From: Rutstroemia sp. NJR-2017a BVV2
Lineage: Eukaryota > Ascomycota > Leotiomycetes > Helotiales > Rutstroemiaceae
Reading direction: 5' to 3'
NCBI GenBank assembly: GCA_002946415.1
Contig: NJPS01000067.1
Coordinates: forward strand, 496,001-560,000
Length of the DNA stretch: 64,000 bases
This document shows, piece after piece, positions 47,528 through 59,237 of the stretch. A program made the translations under genes and the position numbers. Within the stretch, counting starts at the first letter, position 1; each line of letters opens with the position of its first letter. The notes beneath the pieces were generated by a model. It did not search any database, was not told the DNA's origin, and was given only the letters and a program-made list of their open reading frames with translations.

Positions 47528-49059
47528 ATGGCCGATTCTAATCCCGCTCCGGCTTCCACTTCCGCACCCTCTCACCTAAATAACGAAGAGTATCTCTCAT
47601 CCCGCGTAACTCTCGCCGACTACTGCGCACGCGGAACCGCTTCCTTCGCCCAGAAACACTACGAAGAAGCCGTCGACCACTATGCAAAGGCTGCCGAGCT
47701 GCAGGCCGAGATCAATGGCGAAATGGCCATCGAGAATGCCGAGATTCTGTTCCTTTACGGACGAGCTCTCTTCAAAGTAGCTCAAGCGAGCAGCAATGTC
47801 CTTGGAGGAAAGGCTAGCTCTGGGGACAAGCCGAAGAAGGCGAAGAAGGAGAAAGCGGTAAAAGAGGAGAATGGGAATGCGGAAAAGGTGATTGAGGAGG
47901 CTGTTACGGCGATTGCGAATGGAAGAGGGGAGAACAAGAAGGAAGAGGGTGCGGATGCGAAGAAACCTCTATTTACATTCACTGGGGATGAGAATTTCGA
48001 GGATTCTGAAGATGAGGAGGAAGAAGGGGGAGAGGATGATGAGGATGAGGACAATGACGATCTTGCAGCTTCATTCGAGGTTCTTGATCTTGCGCGGCTG
48101 TTGTTCACTCGAAGATTGGAGCAACCGGATGAGAGTGAGGGGAAAGGAAAGGAAAAAGAAAAGGAAGCGGATGACTCGCCAATGACTAGACATATCAAGG
48201 AGAGACTGGCAGATACACATGATCTACTTGGAGAGATCTCGCTCGAGAATGAAAGGTACACTTAATACACCCAAACCCACCAACGGCCTCATTATATCCT
48301 AACAACCTACAGATTCCCCGCAGCCATTGCTGACTTCCGCTCCGCACTCACTCTCAAGAAAACGCTCTTTCCTGAAGAATCCTCCGAAATCAGCGAAGCT
48401 CACTTCAAGCTCTCCCTCGCGCTTGAATTCGCCTCCATAACCCACACGTCGGAAGACGCCGAGGGAGAAAACGACCCCTCAGCAGGAGCCGACGCCCAAA
48501 TCAACCAACCCATGCGCGACGAAGCCGTCAAGGAACTGGAGCTTGCCATCCAGAGCACCAAGCTAAAGTTACAGAATACGGAGATCGAGTTGGCTAGTAC
48601 GAGTTCGCCGGATGATAATGATGTTACGCGAGAGAAGATCAAGGATGTTAAGGGGTTGATTGCGGATATGGAACAAAGGGTATATTTACTTTCCTAATTA
48701 CCCATTCGTTTTTGTCCTTTCTATATGCTAACCTAGTTCCTCAACAGCTTAAAGAACTTCGCGCCCCCCCAGTCGACCTGCAATCTATCCTTGGCACAGG
48801 CACCTCTGTCCCAGCCGGTTCAGGCAGCATGTTAAACGAATCCAGCACAGCAGTCGAGGAAGCCAAAAAGAAAGCCACCGACCTCACCAACCTTGTTCGA
48901 CACAAGAAGAAGCCCACGGAGGGTGAAAATGTAGATGCGAGTGCAAGCGGGACAGATAAGAAAAGGAAGGCAGAAGACGATGTAGAAGTTGATGGCGGCA
49001 GTGATTCGGGAAAAAAGGCCCGAGTCGAGGAAGCGGAAGCGGATGTGGTTGCGGAATAA
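47528..49059 (+). CDS. SIM3: histone chaperone of the NASP/Sim3/Hif1 family, 468 aa
   Basis: Nuclear TPR chaperone for histones H3/CENP-A and H3-H4. Exons: 47528-48255, 48313-48679 and 48748-49059; introns of 57 and 68 nt. The SHNi-TPR layout is clear. TPR1 is YCARGTASFAQKHYEEAVDH. TPR2 is interrupted by a long acidic loop (from about residue 155, EDSEDEEEEGG and on) and resumes with AASFEVLDLARLLF. ADTHDLLGEISLENERF with AAIADFRSALTLKKTL forms TPR3, and HFKLSLALEFASI with QPMRDEAVKELELAI forms TPR4. The C-terminus is basic (RHKKKP, KKRKAEDD), a likely nuclear localisation signal. Confidence 0.92.
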
Positions 49060-51057
49060 ATTGACGAGAAAACGAAAGGCATTTGAAATGCACGGTGATG
49101 CCAATATGAATGTCAAATTAAGGATAGCAAATTGAAATGGTTGATCAGCTGGCGTATATGGAAGGGAAGGATAGGATTGGAATCGAAGGTGGATGAAAAG
49201 GATATGATCAGATCTTTGCAGCCCTACTCTTATTTACATAGTAAGATACCAATCAACTGTCCTGCTTTGCTTGTACTAGACGAAAACAAATTGCTTGCAA
49301 CGTAAGTAATGGCATGAACGGAAATACTCATGAGTCCGGTGAGTAAACATACGGATGAGTAGCAACTTATACCTATGCCAGTTTCCTTAACCCCCTAAAC
49401 CGGTCTGCCCTTTCAGATCCTATCTGCTTCTTTGTCTTTAACCAAGACTGGTACTCTACAGAATTCTTACCCTGTTAGGCAGTTTCTGGCTGTCACTAGC
49501 TGGAGAAACTGTTTTTGTTTAGCCAAGACTGATACTCTGCAGAATCCTGAAGCTACTGCCCAGTTCCGGATTGTTGCATCCCAAGGTAGTCGTTCTGTGG
49601 AGAGCGTAATCAGTTGGTGTGAGCCATTCGAGAATGGTTTCATGCTCGACAATGTTGGCTATGGAAAGTACACCTATAGCTAGCGAAAACAACTTGTATA
49701 AGTAGTGGTGAATCGAACATGAACTCCAATTACAGGGCGCAATAATGCCACCGGAACCCCTCTTTGTCGAGCCGAAGCAAAGACTGTAGACTAGGATTCT
49801 ATCGACTAAACCCGTTCTCCTATTACTTGCGTGGCGCATCAATCAACTTGATGAGCCAGATGAAGCCAACTATGCTGGATTGAACGAGGACTTTCTTGTC
49901 TGATTAGGCCACCGCCCCGTGTTTGTGATCACGTTCTACGCCCTACAAGATGAGGAGTCGTGAGTCGGTCTGCAAACGAGATAGCTGAATGGTTGATTAC
50001 ACTTAATTTTGTGAAGTACAATCGTGTCTCCTTTCCAGTCTTGCTAACCGTACCTCGCAGACTTACTGACAGGCAGTGACAGCGATGGGGGAAAAGGTGA
50101 CTCAGAAACTGAATCGACAGCATATATATCTATCCACAGCGGACAAACTTCGACTTCATGGAAGAAAAGTGAATCAAAAAGTCGAGTGAAAGTGATATGG
50201 CTGACTGCGAATATCGTACATACCTTCAGTTGCTTTGAACAGTGTGATGCCTCTATAAGAATAAGAGCTTAAATCTGGATTATATACAGTGCATTTGCAC
50301 TCGCGGGGTTTAACTTCTGGTGCGGGGTAGGACTCGAGGCAGAGCTGCTTGTTGATTCACTGATGCTTCAGTCAATACGATCTGCAGTCACTTCTACCTC
50401 AGCACACACCCAGGTGCTGTGACGATCTTGAGGAAGGAGATGTACGTATAACTGACCACATATATCTCACCGAAAAGAGCAATAAATTCAGCTATGTCGA
50501 AGACAACAGCACATCTATGTTTTTGCACAAGGATAAAGAACAAGGCTGAGAAAGATACCAATACGAAAGTAGAGACCGGCTATCTGACAGCGGAGAGAGA
50601 AAGATGGCAATGCTCTGAGAATTGAGAATTGACAAGGGAAGGTGCTCGATGATGAATGATATAAGATCTCGTCCAAGTGACAGCAGAGAGGTATCTTCGA
50701 GAGTGTCGATCGATTTAGTAATACCAGAAGCGCTACAAATTACTTTCTGCTTAGAGGCATGCGTGATCTACTTTCGAACTAAATCCCAAAAGGTTCAGCG
50801 GATGATCGATTCTGATGATCGCAGCTCTGAAAAAAATCGCAGCTTTTAAGGTACCAGACACGCTTTGTGAAGAGTGAATGAGTAGACTTCAAAAAAGGGG
50901 GTCCCCTCTCAGGATAACAAGGGCAACCTCGTCTGATTTCCAGCTGTACAGAAGAGAAGATAACATAAGAACCCAATTCCAATATTTTCACGCCAACACA
51001 GCCTCAACAGATGAAAAACAGCTCCCAAGTAAATAGTATATGAAGTTATTCCGCCAA
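49060..51057. other. gene-free stretch, 2.0 kb
   Basis: Contains an imperfect direct repeat (about 49440-49565) and, at about 49720-49830 on the minus strand, a tRNA-like segment with a good B box (GTTCGATTC) that does not fold as a tRNA. No protein-coding gene seen. The sequence looks like eroded non-coding DNA. Confidence 0.4.
49440..49565 (+). repeat. imperfect direct repeat, 81-bp period
   Basis: CCAAGACTGGTACTCTACAG at 49442 recurs as CCAAGACTGATACTCTGCAG at 49523. Similarity continues through GAAT and weakens up to a common CAGTT. Confidence 0.7.
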
Positions 51058-52006
51058 CTAGCTAGGGAACTTCAACTCCATAACCCCCTTCGCGAAACTC
51101 GGATCCACCACCTCCCCATCTTGCACCACTACAATCTCACCTCTTGCAGCTAGTCTCCGTGCAGCTTGTCTGCATCTTTCTCTTGTTCGTTTAGGTTCTA
51201 TTTTCCTCGCCCTCGCAGTATCATTTCCCTTGCCGTCTCCGTCCCTACTCTCTCCTCCCCCCATCTCCTCCAAAACCGCGCCCTCCGCCTCTTCACACGT
51301 CACCGCCGCCGCGCGTCCGCGAGTCAGCCTTCTGCTCCGCAGAAGTGAGAGAATCTTACTCTCGAATAATGTGTCGAGGGAATTGGGTTTGATTTTATGG
51401 GACCGGCAGGCGTCGGAGCAGTAGGTTATCGTAGACCAATTTTTCTAAAGGGAAAAAAGAGATGTGTTAGCTCTATCATATAATGGTTGTACCAGCCCGG
51501 GTGTGCGGCGGGTCTGGAATGAAAAATGCGCTGTGATGTTGAGTACTGGACACAGAACAGGGAAGAAGTACTGTAATGGAGTGTTACGCAAATGTCTACT
51601 AGACTTTTAGAGATAGATACAGAAAGCGAAACGGAATCGATGTGTGTGCAACTCCAATCTACGACCTGCGCAGGGACTGACAGATTGCGGTGACATTCAT
51701 TCAAATTATACGGATAAAAAAGACTTCTTCCCTATCCCCTTACTATGCATCAAACGTCGCAAGCCATCATCCCATCTTCTCCTGATCCCAAGACTTCTCA
51801 GCCCAGCCGCGTTCAGCCCTACACGTACACCTGCGCCTGGACTCCCGATTCAGCATCAACCGCTCTCTCCTCCCTCCCCACGCTTGAAACATCGAATCAA
51901 AACAGGCAAGCTACTCGATCTCGCCCACTCATCCACTTACCTCCCATTTCTTCCTCCACGTTATCTTCCTCCCACACACCCTACACATCCTCACCAATCG
52001 ATCCAT
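51058..52006 (-). CDS. DUF2256-DUF3253 protein, 150 aa, two exons across a 496-nt intron
   Basis: Exon 1 is 52006-51941 (22 codons), the intron is 51940-51445 (GTAAGT donor, CCCTTTAG acceptor), and exon 2 is 51444-51058; phase 0. The N-terminal DUF2256 zinc knuckle is split by the intron. Exon 1 gives CRVCGRKITWRKKWE with the first C-x2-C. Exon 2 gives KNWSTITYCSDACR with the second Cys pair. The joined order C-x2-C-GR-x-IT-x-RKKWE-x-NW...YCSDACR is the family signature. The C-terminal DUF3253 module includes the stretch ILSLLRSRRLTRG, then CRQAARRLAARGEIVVVQDG and VVDPSFAKG. A Gly/Asp/Glu-rich insert lies between. Function unknown. The intron is about ten times the usual length here and very purine-rich on the coding strand. 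Confidence 0.85.
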
Positions 52007-52213
52007 CCCCTTCCTCTTGTCGTTCTCTCCCTCTATCCTATCCTATCTCTCTCCCGCTCCCCTCACCCCAACTCAGGTGATCACCCACGCAAAACCGATG
52101 CGCTGTCCACGTGCCCGGCTGACCCCAACCTGTACTCTGTATGCGTGGGGGTCACCTCCCTCCCAACCCCAACCCAACGGCAGTACCCCTTTTTTAATTA
52201 AAGGTGGGTGTCG

Positions 52214-52260
52214 CAACACAACACAACACAACACAACACGAAACAGCACAGCACAGCACA
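52214..52260 (+). repeat. AACAC then AGCAC pentanucleotide repeats
   Basis: About five AACAC copies followed, after a short break, by about three AGCAC copies. Confidence 0.8.
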
Positions 52261-52740
52261 GAACACAGTAAGATGAGATCAGCTGGGTACCTGCGGAGGC
52301 TCCCTCCGTTGCGCGGGCACGGGCGTGAGATTGGAAACGTGGTCCTATGAGACGGGGTATTTGATTTATGGGAGAGAGAATGGAGGAAGTGGGCGTGAGG
52401 ACGGGCTGATTTTGTGGGGCTGTTGAGAGGGAGGGAAAGGCGTTTTGCTTTCGGGGTTTGCTTTGAGAGTTTGGTTCGGGGCTTTGTTAAATTTAGGGTC
52501 TTGTATGTTTCTATATCTACTGGTGGGTTTAGGGTTGAAGGACTGTAAGATCAGATATTCTGCAGTGACTGTGCAGATTTGCTTCGTTTGTACATACATC
52601 CCATCGGCCTCCCTTAATAAACCACTGTACTATAATCCATCCATACTCTATCGTACACATGGCATTCCTCAAATTCCTCAGATTATCCCTTCCCTTGTCT
52701 TCAGCTTATTTTCTTCTCTCTTTCCTTCTTCCAGTTCATG

Positions 52741-52768
52741 CGGTGCGGTGCGGTGCGGTGCGGGGTGC
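52741..52768 (+). repeat. GGTGC pentanucleotide repeat
   Basis: About five tandem CGGTG copies. Confidence 0.85.
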
Positions 52769-52804
52769 ACGGAAAATCATGATGATGACGATATTTCCTT
52801 TGCG

Positions 52805-52841
52805 CCACACCACACCACACTACACCACACCACACCACACT
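52805..52841 (+). repeat. CACCA pentanucleotide repeat
   Basis: About seven copies, one with a CACTA variant, 40 bp after the GGTGC run. The two are near-complementary in composition. Confidence 0.85.
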
Positions 52842-53000
52842 ATTTGAGAGGGGAAAACGGGTTTGATGTGAATTTGCTTTCGGCACGCGAGTAAATGAAT
52901 AGATGCCAGAAGAGTTCTAGTTCCCGGAGTGCTTCATTTACATCCCCTAAGCCGAGGCGAAGAATATACAGAAGAGCGAATAAGAGTCATCTAACCTTAC

Positions 53001-53016
53001 TGTACTGTACAGTACA
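53001..53016. repeat. perfect 16-bp palindrome TGTACTGTACAGTACA
   Basis: The sequence equals its own reverse complement. Confidence 0.8.
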
Positions 53017-53047
53017 TGTACAACATACACCGATTTGTGGAAAAGAC

Positions 53048-53087
53048 GAGATGAGATGAGATGGGATGGGATGAGATGGGATGAGAT
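53048..53087 (+). repeat. GAGAT/GGGAT pentanucleotide repeat
   Basis: About eight tandem copies of GATGA/GATGG type. Confidence 0.8.
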
Positions 53088-56000
53088 TCTCCAGGCATGA
53101 CCCAGGTCAATCAATACCTGTTTTTATCATTCTATACGGTATCAGCAGCATATTATCCCATCAGACAGGCAGGGAGGATCCAATTGTGTGGTTGCTGGGT
53201 AGTGGAGGGCCAGATTGCGTGTGACAGAGTATGAGTTCCTTCCTCTTACGAGTACACGTTGGAGAGGAGAAGGGGGAAAAAAGCATTCGAATGATGACAG
53301 GCCGGTCTGACAGGAGGAAGAAGATGGCATTTCTCCGAACCCGCTGCTCGTTTTTTGCTTTTCCATTCCTATTACCATTTAGCCCTTCCTTCTTCCTTTC
53401 CATCTGTCCATCCAATCCCCATTTCTACTTCAGCAGTCCGTCTAAGCTAGCAAATTCTTCCAAAAGAAAATAAAAAAGAACAAGTCGACCCGACCCGTCT
53501 CACCTCACAAGGCAGATTCTAACCTTTTCTCCTCATCCCCCCTCGCCTACTAACCAACTTACCCGTCTGTCCGTCATCCTCTGCTTATTTTTTTCCTCTC
53601 GATTCCGATGACGAAATATCACCGACCAGGATTCGCCTCGACGCCTGCCTTTTCCTCTCACTCGGTCGGTCGCTTAACGCACATCGAGACGGAATCGAAG
53701 ATCCTAACACACACACATACATTGTCCGTCCGCTCGCATGCAGCCTTGTGTCGCATACGCACACGCACAGGTGCGATGGGATTTTCGCTTTTCCCATCAC
53801 CGTTGGCACCCGTACCTGGTTCTAAGAATATGTACATGTCCATACATGTTATGTCCGTGTTGGAGGATGCATTGCGGTCGGTATCCAACGCTAAATGATC
53901 CTGTCCCATCGATATACGTAGATATTCGCATTCGCACAGTGGGCAGAGAGAGGTTTGTACTATGTAGGTAGGGATAGACTGTACCTTTTTCTAAACGGTG
54001 ACGAGAGTGGACCCGAGGTTGATTCTAGAACGTTGGGAAAATTGGATCGGGGCGGCTTGGGTAAGTAAGTAGGCCGTTTGCAGCTTTTGTCGGGTCTATA
54101 CCCTGTGAGGGATAAGATACCCGCTTAGGATTAGGTAGGCGGTTAGAACTTACTTGCAGAGGAGAATGGGAATGGACTGGTGCTGGCTTGGTTTCATGTT
54201 GGACAAGCTGCTTGGCGGATTGTTCTGATCGTTGTAAGTTATCGGTGCAAGAAATTTACTTGTACAATTGTGGTTTTGGGCTAGTAAATTGCAGAGAGAG
54301 ATGGAGAGATGTATCGGTGGTTTATGTCAGGAAGATGCATGGAATTGAGATTAAGTTTATGTATTTGAATAGGGCTGAGTGACTATATGTGTATATGTAC
54401 CTGGGAGGTGCCACTCGAAGGACTGTCGTGCTGTGTGCCGACTTATATCCTCATATCCAAAGTCTGGTCTTTTCCGACAACTGACTACCCGGATATTGCA
54501 CCTACCTTGCAGCCACAATCCGTCTTGTAAACACGTCTTCCAAATCCAGTAGACGTCTACCGGAAGAGAACTAGCTGTCCGTTTGGTTATCGTTTTGGCC
54601 AAGTTTGCGCTGTGTAGCTTTCGAGATCTTGCCCGGTATAGCTCTCTGATAAGTTATTTGTCGAATAGTACCCTTTTCATGAGCCCTATGCCCATGAGTG
54701 CAACGACCCATTGGTAACGTCTCCCTCGACGATCATGCAGATCAAGTCCAGCTCTTAGATTGTGCGAACGTGCAATACAGAGTGCTACTATATCATTTCG
54801 CTTCCTGGAGGTAAATCGTGTAGACAGAAACATCTGAGAAACACCCCGTGCAACTATGTGTGTCTGCAGGAAGACACTCACGAGAATCAGTCTTACCTGT
54901 AACTGAAATAGTGTAGCCTGTAAGACCACCGAACTGCCTTTCTAGGGCCCGGGTTTTGGTAGACATCCGTATGCTAAGCCTGGTGAGTGAGGACTTCGCA
55001 CATGTTTGTGTATGGCGCTGTGAAGGTACCGCAATCCACGTTGAGGACGAAGAAGGCATTGACCCTTGATGATACTGGCCTCAAAGGATAAGACAAGTGC
55101 TGACTATCTTTCGCCTTGATCAAAACCATCAACGGCCTCTGTGAGGGTTAGATTCGGTGGCCAATACAACAAGTATATCGTATAGGCAGGTCCCTTGGTA
55201 GGCCGGAGAAGAATTGACAATTTCTTGTTCATATTGACGTTGGAGACACGGCCAGACCCACGGTCCTAACAAGGCGCCCAATCGATATTGGTTCGATTGA
55301 AACATTTCCCACGCCATATTGTGCCGGCCATTGCTGTAGCAGTCGCCAGCTCATGTTGTGATTGCTGGAAGGTGATAGGCTATAGATATGCATCCGGTTA
55401 TTTCTCATTTGAAGTTTTTACAGATATTAATGATGAAATGACGACAGGCCACTTGTAGATTCGTCCATCCGGCCTGAGCCGGTGTCGTTAGGTAGTCATC
55501 GGATAGGGACTCACCAATGAAGCATACATTCATGAAGCGTTGCTAGAATCATGTGTCCTATGTCTCCTAGTCGTGCCAATTACAGTATCCATCGAGAAAA
55601 AACAGACGGCGAGCGGCCGGACAAACAGCGTCAGCGTCTGAAGGAACGCCAACCCGCGCCCGCGTGGATAAGGACCAAGAAAAGAAAAGAATTTTACGCT
55701 CCGTATGGCACTTTACCCAAAGAGACTGTTCTTTTTCCATCGTGGCCCCAGGCATTACCATGTCCAGCTTACTCCATTCCGTATAGCAAGGTACATTTCC
55801 GCGGGCCACAGCCAATCAGCCAGCTTACCTCGCTGCCCCAGCCAAATTCACCACCCTCACCCATTTTTCGCATCTAACAACGCAACACACATTACTTCAT
55901 ACGACGTAACTTAAGGCAAAACCTTCAAGCGGATGTGGATTGGGAGCCTTGTCCATACCTTTCCACCCTTCCTCCTCCTCTCCAGAGTGTCCGAAATACC

Positions 56001-56345
56001 GGTACGCTTGCTCGTGCTCGCTCATGCTCGTGCCCAATGCTCCTCTTTGCTTCTCCTCTTTGACCTTTCCCTCCTTTGGACAAACCTACCTTCAATGGAT
56101 GACATTCTCTTCGAAGATCTTCCGTCGCCCTTACAAACACTGCTCAGGAAAACCCCCCAATTAATAATGAAAATTCCTGGCTGCCAATTTTAAGGTTCTG
56201 CTGGCACAAAAAGAGGTCGTTCGGATCCGTCTCCCATTCGCTACAGCCGTACACTCAATAGTAGTGCACCACTTGTTACTGCTCGTTGTGCCTACCTCTA
56301 ACTTTTGTTACGTCGTACTTATCGAAACCAAGAAAGTAAGTTACG

Positions 56346-59237
56346 ATGGACGACAACCTACAGACGAGATCCGCAGAGATGCGTGAGACACCATCACCGT
56401 CACCATCACCATTACCATCACCATTACCATCCCCATCCCCGTCACCATTAGAATCCGCGACCCCGTCACCAAATCCTGACCAGAAACCTGCAACATCGAC
56501 ACCGTCAATAACATCAACAACAACACCACCACCTCCTCCTTCAACCACCGCCGCCACCAGCAACTCCAGACGACCACACGAATCATCGACTAGACCTTCT
56601 ATCAAACGAATACAAACAAACAGAATATCCTCCGCATCGAATTCTCCAGCAGCCTCACGAGAGTCTTCGCCAGTTAGACCCTTGTTAAGAACGACTTCGG
56701 CTGCTCGTGCAGGTACACGATCACGAAAGAACAGTCAAGACATTAGCCCCTCACGTTCAGCCAGCGCGCATAATCCACCATCTGCCGCTGCCATACAACG
56801 ATTGCTGTCAGGTCAAACAATTCCTCCACTCAACCACGTCGCATCCGATCCCTCGATTAAAGCACCAATACCTCAAAAGCCGCTAGTAACCAGTGAAGTC
56901 AGGGACGGTCCACGTTGGCCCATATCCCCTCGACTTCGCTCACCTCCTCCCCCAAGACAAAATAGCATCTTATCACCGCGTAGAGCCGAACAAGACCCGC
57001 TGGCGATCAATGTGCAAAGAACGTCTCCTTCCGCGGACCAACAAACGGAACTTAGACCCATTGGAGACAGCGAAACAGAAGAAACCTTGTTAGCACCAGG
57101 AATGAGAACACCTGCGAGGGGGGTTAGTGGAGGCAGTTCTACACTCGAGACTGTTCAAGAGATCAGTCAACCCAATACCCCAGCTCTAGGACTCGATGGC
57201 GCAACCGACACATCACCTAACGGCGTTCCAGGGTTGGCGACAGATAACTACTCAGTTGAAGGTTCTTCCCACGAGACTCTTCGGGCTAGACCCAGCGTCG
57301 TGACCAATGAGAGCGGAAGCGATAGTGGTGGGAAGGGCGAAATTAAGATGAAGAATACTACTCCCACAACCAGCCGAGCTATGGGACCTCCCAAATCGTT
57401 TGCTCCATCAGTTATAGTAGGGCGAGGCAAAGCATCCGGCGAAGGTTTGGCAAGAAACATGACCGTTGAGACGGAAACTGTCAGCTCTATCCCACAGGTC
57501 GCTGTTGGTACAGGTGTGGGTGGTTTGGGCAACAGCGGAAGTTTACGTGCCAAGCAAAGTACGGAAACTATCCGACCTAGGAAAGAGAAGAAGAAGGCTC
57601 GGAAGGCCCCATCGGTAACTTCTGGAACGGGTGAGCAATTAAATCTACGATTCAGGCTTCATCACCACCATTCTATCCGGTCTATATCAGATGCATATTC
57701 CGCTTGGTCTCCCGACAAGGCGCGTGGGCAAGGTCTCTCGCCGCCTCGTAGGAGCAGTGACTCAGCGAGTCCCGAGCGGCCGGTTTCTCAATTATCATCA
57801 CGTAGACCTAGTCTCAATCTTTACAGTGTAAGTGTTATGCTAACGAGACACCCAACAGCTTCCTCAAAGGCAGATATCTTCGAAGCTAAAGTCGCGAGCG
57901 CGGTGGACGAAGCGAATTCATCCGACTCCGAAGAGACTTTTGTGTATGAATCAAATCCACCAGAAGCGGAAAGACCTCGACGATTCCACCATTCTCGAAC
58001 CCCCAGTGCAACTTCCATGGCGAGCCAAATAGATGCGAGAAACGGAGTACGGTCAATGATGGATGCTTCGCACAGTGTAGCCATGAAGAAGAGTATGAAG
58101 TTCGTGAACTCTTACAATAGTGCAGGTCCAGAAATGTCCACTGAAGATGATGGGAAGGGCACAGCTCGGAGTAACGCTGGTATGGGGAGGGGGACAACAC
58201 ATCATCATCACTTCAGCCGTTGGGGCAGAAATGGAGGAAACGGTCATCCATCACTTTTTGATAATGAATCTCCCTTCCCGAACGCGGCGAAATCAAAGTT
58301 TTCTAATACTAGTCGACAAGGATCTAGACCTACAAGCCCGAGGGTTTTGAACTCAAGGGTAGCTGGAGTCGGAAACGGAAAGAAGACATCTCCTATCGCT
58401 GCTAATTACGACCTTGATGATGCGGCGGATGACGAAAGAACACCACTCATTCCAGCATCGGTACGTTCAGCTCGATCGAGCCGTTTACGTCGGACAGGCG
58501 CTGTATCACTGCGCCAAATGGAGCATCAGAGACAGGAGCGTTCTGTCTTGGGTCGGTTTGCAGGATGCTTGGTTCTATCAGTCATGGTACTACTCGTCAT
58601 TTCCGGCGCGATTGGATTTATGTTTGCTACCACCCAACCACTTTCAAACGTCAAGGTCTTAGCACTGAAGAACATCCTGGCAAGCGAGCAGGACGTCATC
58701 CTTGATATGCAAGTTATAGCACAGAACCCCAATTTGGTTGCTGTCACCGTGGAATCGATGGATATGGTAATCTTTGCCAAATCAAAGTACGCCGGGACAG
58801 ACTCAGAATGGTGGGCACAACCTCCCAAAACTATAGGAAGACGTAGTGCGAAAATTCGACGGGATGATCCCATCAATGACCCTCCTATCGATCATGATCC
58901 CAACACAAATCCAAATTTGGAGATCGGACACGTGTACGAATTCGAAAGTCCCCTGATATTTGAGGGGTCGCCATTTCAACATGCTTCATCTATCTCTTTG
59001 GGTGAAATACGGATACTGAAGCCTGGAAATCAAACCGAACCACGAGGCTCTGAAAGATGGGGAAGAGTCCTTCAACATGAATTCGAACTCATTGTACGCG
59101 GTACATTACGATACACACTACCACTAAGTTCGAAAGCGAGGAGTGTAGGAATAGAGGGTAGAGCAACAGTCAAACCGAACGCTGCCGATCAGGATCCAGA
59201 TAATGTGCATATAATCGGTGGATTCGATCGTGTTTAA
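56346..59237 (+). CDS. VAC7: Vac7-like activator of the Fab1 lipid kinase, 963 aa, single exon
   Basis: Vacuolar membrane protein that in yeast activates Fab1 to make PI(3,5)P2. The first about 730 residues are disordered and rich in Ser, Pro, Thr and Arg. They begin with a Ser-Pro dipeptide repeat (about residues 16-45), then many SPRR/SPVR-type sites and a His-rich patch. One transmembrane helix follows at about 742-764 (CLVLSVMVLLVISGAIGFMF). The C-terminal 200 residues form a luminal LEA2-like domain: TTQPLSNVKVLALKNILASE, DVILDMQVIAQNPNLVAVTV, DMVIFAKSKYAGT, VYEFESPLIFEGSPF and FELIVRGTLRYTLPL. This is the Vac7 (vacuolar segregation subunit 7) layout. Confidence 0.9.
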   Translation: MDDNLQTRSAEMRETPSPSPSPLPSPLPSPSPSPLESATPSPNPDQKPATSTPSITSTTTPPPPPSTTAATSNSRRPHESSTRPSIKRIQTNRISSASNSPAASRESSPVRPLLRTTSAARAGTRSRKNSQDISPSRSASAHNPPSAAAIQRLLSGQTIPPLNHVASDPSIKAPIPQKPLVTSEVRDGPRWPISPRLRSPPPPRQNSILSPRRAEQDPLAINVQRTSPSADQQTELRPIGDSETEETLLAPGMRTPARGVSGGSSTLETVQEISQPNTPALGLDGATDTSPNGVPGLATDNYSVEGSSHETLRARPSVVTNESGSDSGGKGEIKMKNTTPTTSRAMGPPKSFAPSVIVGRGKASGEGLARNMTVETETVSSIPQVAVGTGVGGLGNSGSLRAKQSTETIRPRKEKKKARKAPSVTSGTGEQLNLRFRLHHHHSIRSISDAYSAWSPDKARGQGLSPPRRSSDSASPERPVSQLSSRRPSLNLYSVSVMLTRHPTASSKADIFEAKVASAVDEANSSDSEETFVYESNPPEAERPRRFHHSRTPSATSMASQIDARNGVRSMMDASHSVAMKKSMKFVNSYNSAGPEMSTEDDGKGTARSNAGMGRGTTHHHHFSRWGRNGGNGHPSLFDNESPFPNAAKSKFSNTSRQGSRPTSPRVLNSRVAGVGNGKKTSPIAANYDLDDAADDERTPLIPASVRSARSSRLRRTGAVSLRQMEHQRQERSVLGRFAGCLVLSVMVLLVISGAIGFMFATTQPLSNVKVLALKNILASEQDVILDMQVIAQNPNLVAVTVESMDMVIFAKSKYAGTDSEWWAQPPKTIGRRSAKIRRDDPINDPPIDHDPNTNPNLEIGHVYEFESPLIFEGSPFQHASSISLGEIRILKPGNQTEPRGSERWGRVLQHEFELIVRGTLRYTLPLSSKARSVGIEGRATVKPNAADQDPDNVHIIGGFDRV

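Larger units (their letters stand above)
52007..56345. other. 4.3-kb gene-free stretch upstream of VAC7
   Basis: The longest stretch without a recognisable gene in the window. It contains several simple repeats: AACAC/AGCAC (52214-52260), GGTGC (52741-52768), CACCA (52805-52841) and GAGAT/GGGAT (53048-53087). A perfect 16-bp palindrome lies at 53001-53016. Open frames near 54357-55317 (minus) and 55551-55877 (plus) show no protein-like composition. A 32-codon upstream ORF lies at 56095-56193. It may contain a long VAC7 5' leader or non-coding transcripts. Confidence 0.4.

Noticed and set aside
49720..49830. Minus-strand tRNA-like segment with B box GTTCGATTC
   Set aside because: The acceptor, anticodon and T stems do not pair. 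At best a tRNA-derived relic.
51426..51704. 92-codon minus-strand frame overlapping the DUF2256-DUF3253 intron
   Set aside because: Lies in the intron and has no Cys motif. The true first exon is 52006-51941.
54357..55317. Several minus-strand ORFs of 60-90 codons
   Set aside because: Would need a 33-nt intron or unsupported junctions, and no protein-like composition or family motif.
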